Source: Lachnospiraceae bacterium
GTDB taxonomy: Bacteria > Bacillota > Clostridia > Lachnospirales > Lachnospiraceae
Assembly (NCBI GenBank): GCA_017427415.1
Contig: JAFRSU010000065.1
Span: 1-64,000 of the forward strand
Direction of reading: 5' to 3'
DNA length: 64,000 bases
The notes under the pieces are model-generated. The model was not told where the DNA came from and ran no database searches. It saw only the letters and a program-made list of their open reading frames with translations. Positions 18,003 to 25,761 of this stretch are shown piece by piece; position 1 is the stretch's first letter, and each line of letters starts with the position of its first letter. The position numbers and the translations under genes are program-made.

Positions 18003-18470
18003 TTATGAAATATCCTTGCTTGAAGGAGCTGCAGCTCTTGTAACAGTTCCCTTAAGTACTTCGATAGACCAATCAACATTATTTCCCTTGGTATCAGTAA
18101 AACCAGATGTTCTCTTGATCAGAATTTCATCCTGCCAGTTATTTCCAAGTATTTCCTGCAGTTTCTTAGTGAAATATTTGTTTGTTGCATCAGGATCAGT
18201 GAATGACCACTTAGCACCTGTACCAGTTGTCTTAGCAGGCCATGTCAAAGTAAGCTTGTTGTCTCCTAATGACTTAAGTACATTCTCATCAGCAAGTGCA
18301 AGATTAACAGCTGATACTACTGAATCATAGTTGTTGCAATCTGTTGACTTTCTTGAATTCTCAACCCACTTCATAACCTGAGGTGCAAGTGCTACAGCAA
18401 TGATAGCCATGATAAGAACTACTACGATAAGTTCTACCAGTGAAAAACCTTTGTTGTTCATTTTCTTCAT
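18003..18470 (-). CDS. pilA: Type IV major pilin (PilA-type)
   Basis: The 155-residue prepilin begins MKKMNNKG|FSLVELIVVVL with AAAGGAG 9 bases before the ATG. It has Glu at mature position 5, the APQVMKWVENSRKS helix end and a compact C-terminal domain. It lies directly after pilC and has a strong terminator hairpin at its end, consistent with a highly expressed major pilin. The 5' about 100 bp differ from the paralogue at 14418-14936 at only about three positions. The major-pilin role is inference from position and size. Confidence 0.92.
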   Translation of the reverse strand: MKKMNNKGFSLVELIVVVLIMAIIAVALAPQVMKWVENSRKSTDCNNYDSVVSAVNLALADENVLKSLGDNKLTLTWPAKTTGTGAKWSFTDPDATNKYFTKKLQEILGNNWQDEILIKRTSGFTDTKGNNVDWSIEVLKGTVTRAAAPSSKDIS

Positions 18471-18570
18471 AACATTTTCTCCTTTTGTTTTGTATTATTG
18501 TTTTGTTTTTATCTCCAACCCCTTCTTTTCCTTTACCACTCGCCTAAAGGATCCCCCGGGATAAGATTCA

Positions 18571-18590
18571 AATTTGTGCCCCAAATTTTA
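18571..18590 (+). promoter_or_regulatory. Second copy of the 20-bp pilin-upstream box
   Basis: AATTTGTGCCCCAAATTTTA begins just after the pilC stop codon; its AAATTTG/CAAATTT arms are a perfect inverted repeat. It matches 15061-15080 at 19 of 20 positions. Confidence 0.5.
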
Positions 18591-18595
18591 CTATT

Positions 18596-19810
18596 TTACA
18601 GATTCTCCATGTCGCCGTACATTGTGATCATAGGCTGATACATTGCAAGTACCATCCATCCTACAAGACCACCAAGTACTACTATGATGATGGGCTGCAT
18701 CATTTCAGACATAGACGCAGTAGCTAATTCTGCTTCTTCTTCATAATACTCTGCTACTTTATCAAGCATGTTCTCTATATTACCGGTTTCCTCACCGATT
18801 GAGATCATGTTAGGAACAAGTGCAGGATAAACTTTAGCTCTTCTGATAGGAACCGAAAGATTTACACCCTGTTCAACTTCCTGCTTAGCTTTTAAAAGCG
18901 CGTTTCTGTAAAGAATGTTTTTCATTGCCTTGGCACATATTTCAAGGCTCTGGGAAATACCCATACCAGAAGAAACAAGTGTGCTCATGGTTCTTGCAAA
19001 TGATGCTGACTGAGTCTTTACATTTACAGGACCGATAAGAGGTATCTTAATAGCTATCGTACCAAAAACCTCTTTACCTTTATCAGTACTTCCAAACATC
19101 TTCAACCCGACGATAACTGCAACTACAATGATAATTAACAGCCACCATTTATTCATAAGGAAGTCTGCAAGTGCCATTACTGCTTTTGTAGATCCGGGAA
19201 GTTCAGATCCCATGTCTTTAAACATGTTAGCAAACTGAGGAACTACGGCAGTTGACATAACAATCAAAACGACCAATGCAACTACAATTACGGCTATAGG
19301 ATATATCATAGCCTTCTTGATGATACCAGCCAGTTTTGCACTCTTCTCGAACTGTGTACCCATACGGGATACAGCCTCTTCAAGTGAACCGGATACTTCG
19401 CCGGCTTCTACCATGTGTACAAACATCTCAGGAAATACCTTAGGATGCTTCGACATGGAGACCGCCAATGTATCACCTTGCTGTACTGACTCTGAGGTTT
19501 TTCTCAGTGCCTTGACCAGTGTCTTATTCTGTGTCTGGTCTGCCAGCATGTTCAATGCTTCTACTACAGTAACACCTGCATTGAGAATGGAAGTGAACTG
19601 TCTACAGAAAACTGATAGGTCTCTCTTTGTTACCTTTTTTTCTCCACCGATATTCAAATCTTTGGAAAAGATACTCTGAGCTTTTACCGAAATAGGTGTT
19701 AACCCGTTTGACTGAAGCATAAACTTCGCTGCTTCAACATTCTTTGCTTCGATATTACCCTTGGTCTGTTCACCGTTTCTGGTGACGGCTATGTAAGTAT
19801 ATTGTCCCAC
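18596..19810 (-). CDS. pilC: Type IV pilus inner-membrane platform protein
   Basis: The 404-residue protein is PilC/GspF: two T2SSF domains (about 65-190 and 270-390) with membrane helices near 168-190, 215-235 and 375-395. It connects the PilB and PilT motors with the growing pilus in the membrane. The start is a GTG preceded by AAGGAG. It has its own promoter (19834-19862) and paired upstream boxes, and is followed by the major pilin. The N-terminus YTYIAVTRNGEQTKGNIEA is typical of the family. Confidence 0.96.
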   Translation of the reverse strand: MGQYTYIAVTRNGEQTKGNIEAKNVEAAKFMLQSNGLTPISVKAQSIFSKDLNIGGEKKVTKRDLSVFCRQFTSILNAGVTVVEALNMLADQTQNKTLVKALRKTSESVQQGDTLAVSMSKHPKVFPEMFVHMVEAGEVSGSLEEAVSRMGTQFEKSAKLAGIIKKAMIYPIAVIVVALVVLIVMSTAVVPQFANMFKDMGSELPGSTKAVMALADFLMNKWWLLIIIVVAVIVGLKMFGSTDKGKEVFGTIAIKIPLIGPVNVKTQSASFARTMSTLVSSGMGISQSLEICAKAMKNILYRNALLKAKQEVEQGVNLSVPIRRAKVYPALVPNMISIGEETGNIENMLDKVAEYYEEEAELATASMSEMMQPIIIVVLGGLVGWMVLAMYQPMITMYGDMENL

Positions 19811-19833
19811 GGCTTATCTCCTTCAGTGATTAT

Positions 19834-19862
19834 AATATATCACATGTTTTTTAGTTTGTCAA
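19834..19862 (-). promoter_or_regulatory. Strong promoter of pilC
   Basis: Minus-strand TTGACA (19857-19862) and TATATT (19834-19839) with a 17-bp spacer, 24 bp before the GTG start codon. Confidence 0.85.
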
Positions 19863-19881
19863 CACTTTTGTTAAAAATTTA

Positions 19882-19899
19882 TTCATAATTTGTTCATGA
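19882..19899 (+). promoter_or_regulatory. Paired TTCATRA boxes upstream of the pilC promoter
   Basis: TTCATAA (19882-19888) and TTCATGA (19893-19899) are 11 bp apart and 20 bp beyond the -35 element. Together with 15045-15062 they define a candidate pilus regulon site; the two promoters differ in box distance by 10 bp, about one helical turn. Confidence 0.5.
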
Positions 19900-19936
19900 A
19901 CTTTTTTGACATGGATATTCAAAATTTTGATGTATT

Positions 19937-20998
19937 TTAGAAAGCAATCCTCTGAGCTAACTGACTCGCATCCTGTGCAAAACTGAGTGCTGTCTCTCTG
20001 TCGATGAAGTGCTGGTTGTACAGATCGTATAAGTCATCGTCCAGAGTCTTCATACCCATCTTACGTGAGGTCTGCATGGTGCCTGCTATCTGGAAGGTCT
20101 TGTTCTCACGGATGAGGTTACGGATAGCCGGGGTAGCAAGCATGACTTCGAATGCTGCCTTACGTCCGTTACCGCCTATGATGGGGCACAGAGCCTGGGA
20201 GATAACTCCTTCAAGTACCATGGCCAGCTGTGATCTGATCTGAGTCTGCTGATAAGGAGGGAATACGTCAATGATACGGTCGATGGTAGCTGCAGCACCG
20301 ATGGTATGCAGGGTACTGAATACCAGGTGACCGGTTTCTGCTGCGGTGATGGCTGTAGCTATAGTATCAAGGTCACGCATCTCACCTACGAGGATTACGT
20401 CAGGGTCCTCACGCAGTGCAGATGTAAGTGCCTGTGAGAAGCTCTTGGTATCAAGTCCGATCTCACGCTGGTTTACTATACAGCGTTTGTGGGGATGCAG
20501 GTACTCGATAGGATCCTCCAGTGTGATGACATGATACGGTGATCTGTCATTTATAACATTGATGAGGGATGCCAGTGTGGTAGACTTACCTGATCCGGTA
20601 GGTCCTGTTACCAGTACCAGTCCTCTCTTTTTAAATGTAAGGTCTACTACGGCATTAGGGATACCGAGCTGACTGGGTGAAGGTATATCCATACCGATGA
20701 GTCGGAGTACTGCCGCTACCGAGCCTCTCTGATGGAATACATTCGCTCTGTAACGTCCCTCGCCCATGATGGCGTATGAGAAGTCGAGCTCGCCCTGCTC
20801 TTCGAAACGCTGTACGAGCTGCGGCGGTATGATGGAGTAGCCGAGCTCTGCAGTATCCGCAGGGGTAAGTATGGGGCATCCTTCGATATCAACCAGGTCA
20901 CCGAATACTCTGACCTTGGGAGGTACGCCTACCGACAAATGTAAGTCGGATGCATGCATCTGATTCGCTATTACCAGCATTTCGTTGATTGAGAGCAT
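19937..20998 (-). CDS. pilT: Pilus retraction ATPase
   Basis: The 353-residue hexameric ATPase powers pilus retraction and twitching. Walker A is GPTGSGKSTTLA near 127-138, followed by the Asp box (ITLEDPIEY), Walker B (ILVGEMRD) and His box (HLVFSTLHT). The C-terminal AQRIAF end fits the PilT pattern. I start at the ATG at 20998 (GGAG 8 bases upstream); the longer frame runs into an intergenic repeat. It lies 120 bp downstream of pilB, separated by that repeat. Confidence 0.96.
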   Translation of the reverse strand: MLSINEMLVIANQMHASDLHLSVGVPPKVRVFGDLVDIEGCPILTPADTAELGYSIIPPQLVQRFEEQGELDFSYAIMGEGRYRANVFHQRGSVAAVLRLIGMDIPSPSQLGIPNAVVDLTFKKRGLVLVTGPTGSGKSTTLASLINVINDRSPYHVITLEDPIEYLHPHKRCIVNQREIGLDTKSFSQALTSALREDPDVILVGEMRDLDTIATAITAAETGHLVFSTLHTIGAAATIDRIIDVFPPYQQTQIRSQLAMVLEGVISQALCPIIGGNGRKAAFEVMLATPAIRNLIRENKTFQIAGTMQTSRKMGMKTLDDDLYDLYNQHFIDRETALSFAQDASQLAQRIAF

Positions 20999-21028
20999 AT
21001 GGTAGTCTCCTTTATTTTTATAATTTAA

Positions 21029-21118
21029 CACCTCATCTGGCGCTTTGCGCCAGCTTGTCTTCGCCAGACGGGCATCGCACCACTTCGTGGATGCGATCTG
21101 TCCCCTCAAGGGGAAGCC
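21029..21118. repeat. Dispersed intergenic element, family 1
   Basis: Begins CACCTCATC and ends CCCCTCAAGGGGAAGCCTT, with internal short palindromes (GGCGCTTTGCGCC, GCATCGCACCACTTCGTGGA). Related copies are at 25371-25592, 54916-54984 and 56539-56633. It separates pilB and pilT. Confidence 0.85.
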
Positions 21119-22858
21119 TTATGAGGTAGCTTCTACATCATCCACATCTTCACCTGCGTATACGATACGCTTCAGCTCATTGATGGATGTTACGGCGTTC
21201 TTTACGTGCTTAGCGCAGGCCATCTGTAAGGTGTACATACCATCAGCCAACGCTGCGTTTTCTATCTGTTCTGTGGTACCCTTACCTGCTATGATGTTCT
21301 TTATACGGTTGGATATGGGCATGAGCTCGTATACACCGATACGACCTCTATATCCGTTATATCCGCACTGAGGGCAGCCCTTAGGCTCCCATACCTTTAC
21401 TTCCGCCTCGCCTTCACAGCCGAGTATCTTCTTTTCTCTCTCGGTTGCTAACCTCTCCTGACGGCAGGCAGGACACAGACGTCGTACAAGTCGCTGTGCG
21501 ATTACGCCTACTACAGAGTCGGCGATGAGGTAGTACTCCAGTCCCATGTCGGCGAGACGTGTGATAGATGCTGCCGATGAGTTGGTATGGAGGGTAGATA
21601 CGACCAAGTGACCGGTGATAGATGCCGTTACGGCTATGGATGCGGTCTCCTGGTCACGGATCTCACCGATCATGATGATATCCGGGTCCTGACGCAGTAT
21701 TGATCTAAGCGCTGATGCGAAGGTAAGTCCGGCTTTGACATTGGTCTGTACCTGGTTGATACCTTCGATGTTCGCCTCGACAGGGTCCTCTACAGTGATG
21801 ATATTTACATCTTCTTTATTAAGTTCTGATAACGCTGTGTACAGTGTGGTAGATTTACCGGAACCGGTAGGTCCGGTTACCAGTATGATACCGTTCGGGT
21901 TGGAGAATATCCTGTCGAATGTACCAAGCTCCTGCTCATCAAATCCGAGATTTCTCTTATCTCGGCTAAGAGCCTTCTTCTGAGTAAGACGCATAACGGT
22001 TTTTTCGCCGTATACGGTAGGAAGCATAGATACACGGATATCATACTCTACTTTATCTACTACGGATGTGATACGACCGTCCTGAGGTTTACGTTTTTCC
22101 GAGATATCCATACCGCCTATGATCTTGATACGGGTATTGATAGCGGATAACATGTTGATCTTGTAATCACCTGAGTTCTTAAGCACACCGTCGATACGGT
22201 AACGGACTCTGATGTGTGTCTCAAACGGCTCGATATGGATATCGGATGCCCTCTGACGTGCTGCCTGCTCGATGATACGGTTTACAAGGATAACTACGGG
22301 TGAGTTCTCGACTGCGGCGTTCGCCTCGGTCATGTCCTCGTCCTTGTACTGCTCCTCTTCCTCCGCACGCTCTTTTGCGAACATCTCTGCCACTGCCTGG
22401 TTCTCTAAGTTACCGAAGTACTTATCGATAGCTGCCAAGATATCGGTCGTGGTAGCGATACAGGGTGATATCTGCATACCGGTGAGCAGTGTCAGGTCAT
22501 CTATAACTTTGATATCCATGGGGTCTGCCATGGCTACCTTCAGGTATCTTGAGTCGTATTCGTCAAAATCGAATGGAATGACAAGGCTCTTCTTTAATAT
22601 GGTATGATCCTTTATAAGATTCAGGATGCTTTCTCTGATATTTACACGGTTGGGGTCTACGAGCTCAAGTCCGAGCTGACGTGACAGCGCCGTAGCTATC
22701 TGTCTCTCTGATGCGAAGCCGAGTTCTACGAGAGTTTCGCCGAGTTTGTGTTTTGTCTCCTGCTGCTTGGTCAGTGCCTGGTTCAGTTGGTCGAGGGTGA
22801 TGATGCCCTCATCCATCATAACGTCACCGAGCCTGACTTTTTTGTTCATAAATGCCAT
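21119..22858 (-). CDS. pilB: Pilus extension ATPase with tandem MshEN c-di-GMP-binding motif
   Basis: The 579-residue protein is the PilB/GspE assembly motor. Residues 9-32 and 38-61 are two copies of the 24-residue MshEN pattern (R/K-L-G-x5-[ED]-x-G...L-x3-L-x2-Q) with the canonical 5-residue spacer. In MshE and related ATPases this binds cyclic di-GMP. The catalytic domain has Walker A GPTGSGKSTTLY (about 271-282), TVEDPVE, Walker B IMIGEIRD and HLVVSTLHT. A tetracysteine zinc site follows (CPAC near 457 and CPQC near 488). It is followed by pilT. Confidence 0.96.
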   Translation of the reverse strand: MAFMNKKVRLGDVMMDEGIITLDQLNQALTKQQETKHKLGETLVELGFASERQIATALSRQLGLELVDPNRVNIRESILNLIKDHTILKKSLVIPFDFDEYDSRYLKVAMADPMDIKVIDDLTLLTGMQISPCIATTTDILAAIDKYFGNLENQAVAEMFAKERAEEEEQYKDEDMTEANAAVENSPVVILVNRIIEQAARQRASDIHIEPFETHIRVRYRIDGVLKNSGDYKINMLSAINTRIKIIGGMDISEKRKPQDGRITSVVDKVEYDIRVSMLPTVYGEKTVMRLTQKKALSRDKRNLGFDEQELGTFDRIFSNPNGIILVTGPTGSGKSTTLYTALSELNKEDVNIITVEDPVEANIEGINQVQTNVKAGLTFASALRSILRQDPDIIMIGEIRDQETASIAVTASITGHLVVSTLHTNSSAASITRLADMGLEYYLIADSVVGVIAQRLVRRLCPACRQERLATEREKKILGCEGEAEVKVWEPKGCPQCGYNGYRGRIGVYELMPISNRIKNIIAGKGTTEQIENAALADGMYTLQMACAKHVKNAVTSINELKRIVYAGEDVDDVEATS

Positions 22859-22890
22859 GTTAAAGTCCCTGTCCTGTGTTGTATTTGTGT

Positions 22891-22944
22891 GTCATTCTGA
22901 ACGCAGTGAAGAATCTTAAGATCCTTCGCGTTGCTCAGGATGAC
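22891..22944. repeat. Dispersed inverted repeat, family 2
   Basis: GTCATTCTGAACGCAGTGAA is followed by the reversed half ending GCTCAGGATGAC. This GTCATCCTGAGCG-type element recurs at 24225-24326, 48597-48663 and, as a half copy, 62653-62680. It lies between pilB and the gene upstream. Confidence 0.85.
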
Positions 22945-22972
22945 AATATTGTAATCGTATGCAATATTTCTA

Positions 22973-24199
22973 TTACTGTGAATAACGTGAAATGTAATCA
23001 CGTACCGAGTACTGCCAGTCGCCCATGTGTACTCTTCTCCAGTTGTTGCCTGCAAGGTCTGTGTTGCCTGCTAAGTACTGGTTAAGCTCTGACTCTGTCT
23101 CAAAGTCGATGATATTGGGTGCTACGTTCTCCTTGAAGTAGTTCATCTCATAGAAGTATGCTGTATTCTCATCTACTACTTCTATGACTGTGAACTTACC
23201 AAAGTCTAAGAGTAAGCTTCCGCACTGGTGTACGGATACCGATATCTTTGATGCATATGAGAGCCAGAAATCGGCTACAGTGCTCTTGCCGAGCATCTTG
23301 GTTATGAGGAACTGGTTGAGCCATACCGCATACCTGCTCTGGTACTGAGGTGCGAGCTCTTCCATGATCTTGTTGTACTTGTCGCTTCCCTTGGCTCCGG
23401 TGATCGGTTCGAACAGCTCTACTAAGCTTGAATACTTTCTCAGCTGTACGGTATCCAGATTCTTCACCATATTAATAAGAAGCTTTTTCATCATGGGCTC
23501 ATCAAAATCCTTAGCCATGTCGTACAGTTCTTCTTCCTTGAATCTTCTGTACTCTTCGGCGTTACAGATAACGATGAAGTATACCATGCATTCATTATAT
23601 AATGCTGTATCTTTTACTACGCCTACCATTTCCAGGGCAGCGGCATAGTTGCCGTTCTGGCCTGTCTTGGCAGTTGCAAGCTTGTTGAAATGTTCTGCTA
23701 TGGTGCCTGCTGCAAACTGACGCATAAGTTCTTTTGCGTCCTGTCCGCACTGTCTGCGGAGCGAATTGCAGAATGCGTCGTCCTTTTCAAGTGTTTCATA
23801 CAATGGCTTTAATGCCTGGGACTTGAAGTTCTCCTGGCAGCCTTTATATATTTCCATGACTACGTCGTCGGGCATCTTGTCCTGGCTGTTGGTAAGGATC
23901 CTTACATATTTATTTACGTGGTCTTCCACTACAGCCGGATCAGCCTTACCTTCGTGAGCCGCTCTCATCTGAGAGAATATATAGGGTACTAAGAGGTTTT
24001 TCTCATCGGCACTTAAGCAGTACGCGATGCCCTCCATTTCCTCTATGGGCTTTTCACCTATCTTCTCAAATATCTTAGCGCACTCGCCCAGCCCGGCCGC
24101 AGCCTCTTCAGATTTTCTCCTGATACGGTCCTCTCGCATCTGCTTTATGCTTTCCGCAGCATTGCCGAGTACCGTAGGCTGATACATTGTATATTCCAT
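22973..24199 (-). CDS. Pilus-locus protein with EH-signature-like C-terminus
   Basis: The 408-residue protein starts at the ATG at 24199 (AGGA 9 bases upstream; a GTG lies two codons earlier). It is soluble and mostly helical to about residue 305. The C-terminal block, residues 309-405, reads DFWLSYASKI, then GKFTVIEVV with Glu340, TAYFY, and finally RRVHMGDWQ with His391. That order of FW, E and H-x2-W resembles the EH_signature domain of ZorC-type proteins; this is pattern memory, unverified. It lies between a coiled-coil gene and pilB on the same strand. Function unknown: either a pilus accessory protein or part of a separate two-gene system. Confidence 0.6.
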   Translation of the reverse strand: MEYTMYQPTVLGNAAESIKQMREDRIRRKSEEAAAGLGECAKIFEKIGEKPIEEMEGIAYCLSADEKNLLVPYIFSQMRAAHEGKADPAVVEDHVNKYVRILTNSQDKMPDDVVMEIYKGCQENFKSQALKPLYETLEKDDAFCNSLRRQCGQDAKELMRQFAAGTIAEHFNKLATAKTGQNGNYAAALEMVGVVKDTALYNECMVYFIVICNAEEYRRFKEEELYDMAKDFDEPMMKKLLINMVKNLDTVQLRKYSSLVELFEPITGAKGSDKYNKIMEELAPQYQSRYAVWLNQFLITKMLGKSTVADFWLSYASKISVSVHQCGSLLLDFGKFTVIEVVDENTAYFYEMNYFKENVAPNIIDFETESELNQYLAGNTDLAGNNWRRVHMGDWQYSVRDYISRYSQ

Positions 24200-24224
24200 G
24201 TGCACTCATCCTTTTCTTGTAATA

Positions 24225-24326
24225 AGATTCTTCACTTCGTTCAGAATGACAAATATATATCAGAACGACTATCGTGTCATCCGGTGATAATACTCATGTC
24301 ATCCTGAGCGCTAAGCGCGAAGGATC
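24225..24326. repeat. Two half-elements of dispersed repeat family 2
   Basis: GATTCTTCACTTCGTTCAGAATGAC (given as positions 24226-24250) and GTCATCCTGAGCGC at 24298 face each other around a divergent 47-bp centre, between the coiled-coil gene and the EH-like gene. Confidence 0.75.
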
Positions 24327-24330
24327 TTTA

Positions 24331-25320
24331 TCAGGTAAGACCTCTTAAAGCCTTAGGCAGCCTTGCTGCAGCCTCGTTGATCTCTTCTGTGGTCTTGCCG
24401 AGTGTGGTAGCTACATCTGCCAACTGCTTGTCGAGTAACTCGAAGATGTCGTTGATGGTCTTTGCCATCATCTCCTCGAACGAAGGGAGATTTACCTTCA
24501 TGTCTGCGGATACTTCGTTCAATGCTACCGTGTAGCTTGTCATGGACTTTGTATACTTGGTCATCTGTGCAAGGAGTTCCTCGGAGTTCTTGTTTACTTC
24601 CTCGTCTGCCTTTACATAGTTCTGAGCCCAGCTTGTCTGATGTCCTTCGAGTATCTTCTTCTCTTCTGCCAAGTGATCGCCTAAGCGGTTGAGTACCGTG
24701 CCGAGGTCTGACAGGTTGCTTGCCTGTGTCTCGGAGATGTTCTTCAAGCTCTTGGAGATGTCGTCGTATACGTTCTTCAAGCTGTTGATAGTGTCTGTAG
24801 TAAGTGAGTTCATGCCGTCCGATACGCCTACGGTGATGGTCTTCATAGCGTCGGATGCGTCCTTGATGGACTTCTGCATCTCTACTGATGCAAGTGATAT
24901 GGTAGAACGGAGATCTTCCGTTGCTGTCTTCATATCGTCTAAGATGGCCTTCTGTGCCTGTGAGATCTCTCTCATCTCGGATAATGTGCCGGAGAAACCG
25001 TCTACTAATGCTTTAACTGCTTCAGCACTTTCCTTCTGCATCCTTGCGCCTTCTACTGCAGAACGTGAAAGATCCTGGAATGTGCTCTGTGTTGACTCTT
25101 CAAGTCTGTCCATGAATGCCTGGGTAAGTCTGCCGATAGCATCTGCCTGAAGATCCTTTGATACTTCAAGTGACTTCTTTACGTTTGCTGCGAACACTGT
25201 AAATACAGGTGTTAACGCATCCTGAATGGCACGGGAGACTGTCTCCGATATGCCTGCTACTACCTGCTCTGCCATCTGCTGGTTGTTGTTTCCGCTTTTC
25301 GCGTCGTTAAAAATAGCCAT
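24331..25320 (-). CDS. Soluble coiled-coil protein upstream of the pilus motor genes
   Basis: The 329-residue protein has no membrane segment or signal peptide. Nearly its whole length (about 15-325) is amphipathic helix rich in Ser, Thr, Glu, Asp and Lys, like chemoreceptor signalling tails or the cytoplasmic tail of ZorA, but it has no chemoreceptor hairpin tip and no MotA-type channel. The C-terminus (LPSFEEMMAKTINDIFELLD) recalls ends of ZorA-type proteins; weak evidence. GGAGG lies 6 bases before the ATG. It is the first gene of the run leading to the EH-like protein and pilB. Function unknown. Confidence 0.65.
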   Translation of the reverse strand: MAIFNDAKSGNNNQQMAEQVVAGISETVSRAIQDALTPVFTVFAANVKKSLEVSKDLQADAIGRLTQAFMDRLEESTQSTFQDLSRSAVEGARMQKESAEAVKALVDGFSGTLSEMREISQAQKAILDDMKTATEDLRSTISLASVEMQKSIKDASDAMKTITVGVSDGMNSLTTDTINSLKNVYDDISKSLKNISETQASNLSDLGTVLNRLGDHLAEEKKILEGHQTSWAQNYVKADEEVNKNSEELLAQMTKYTKSMTSYTVALNEVSADMKVNLPSFEEMMAKTINDIFELLDKQLADVATTLGKTTEEINEAAARLPKALRGLT

Positions 25321-25370
25321 AATGTTCCTCCATCTATATCCTTTTTTTATGTGTATGTACTTTTCTTATA

Positions 25371-25592
25371 GGCTTCCCCTTGAGGGGACATATCGATACA
25401 CGAAGTGTGTCGATGCCCTCCCTGGCGAAGGGAAGCTGTCATATGTCATAAGGTGTCAGCGAAGCTGACGGAACCTTGTGACCTTCGTAGCTGACTGATG
25501 AGGTGATACACCTCAAATCTACTTTTTTATCCGATGATTTTTCCACCTCATCCACCGCTTCGCGGTCCCCCTTCCCCTTGAGGGGAAGGCTT
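25371..25592. repeat. Intergenic stretch filled with family 1 repeat copies
   Basis: The 440-bp gap 25321-25761 has no gene. A reversed family 1 element spans 25371-25507 (GGCTTCCCCTTGAGGGGAC ... TGATGAGGTG) and a forward copy spans 25544-25592 (CACCTCATCC ... TTGAGGGGAAGGCTT). The rest, 25593-25761, is AT-rich with nothing recognisable. Confidence 0.85.
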
Positions 25593-25761
25593 GATATCTT
25601 GTCTTTGCGGATGGTCAAAACCCGTCATATAGTTCTTTATACTACATACGGGGCATACCACCCGAATATTATATTATATTTTACCAAAAATATCAAGTAA
25701 ATTATTAATTTTTTGTTGCATTTTTATCAGTATAACGCCGTGTTATTCCGCGCATCACTTC

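Noticed and set aside
18570..18590. GGGGCAC motif read as a sigma-54 promoter of the pilin gene
   Set aside because: The required GC at the -12 position is absent in both copies.
24331..25320. Coiled-coil protein as a chemoreceptor
   Set aside because: No membrane helix, ligand domain or conserved hairpin tip.
22973..25320. Complete Zorya defence system
   Set aside because: No ZorA channel part, ZorB or helicase/nuclease gene is present; only a partial resemblance remains.
25503..25700. Possible small genes in the gap before the EAL gene
   Set aside because: The frames lie in family 1 repeat copies and have no coding character.
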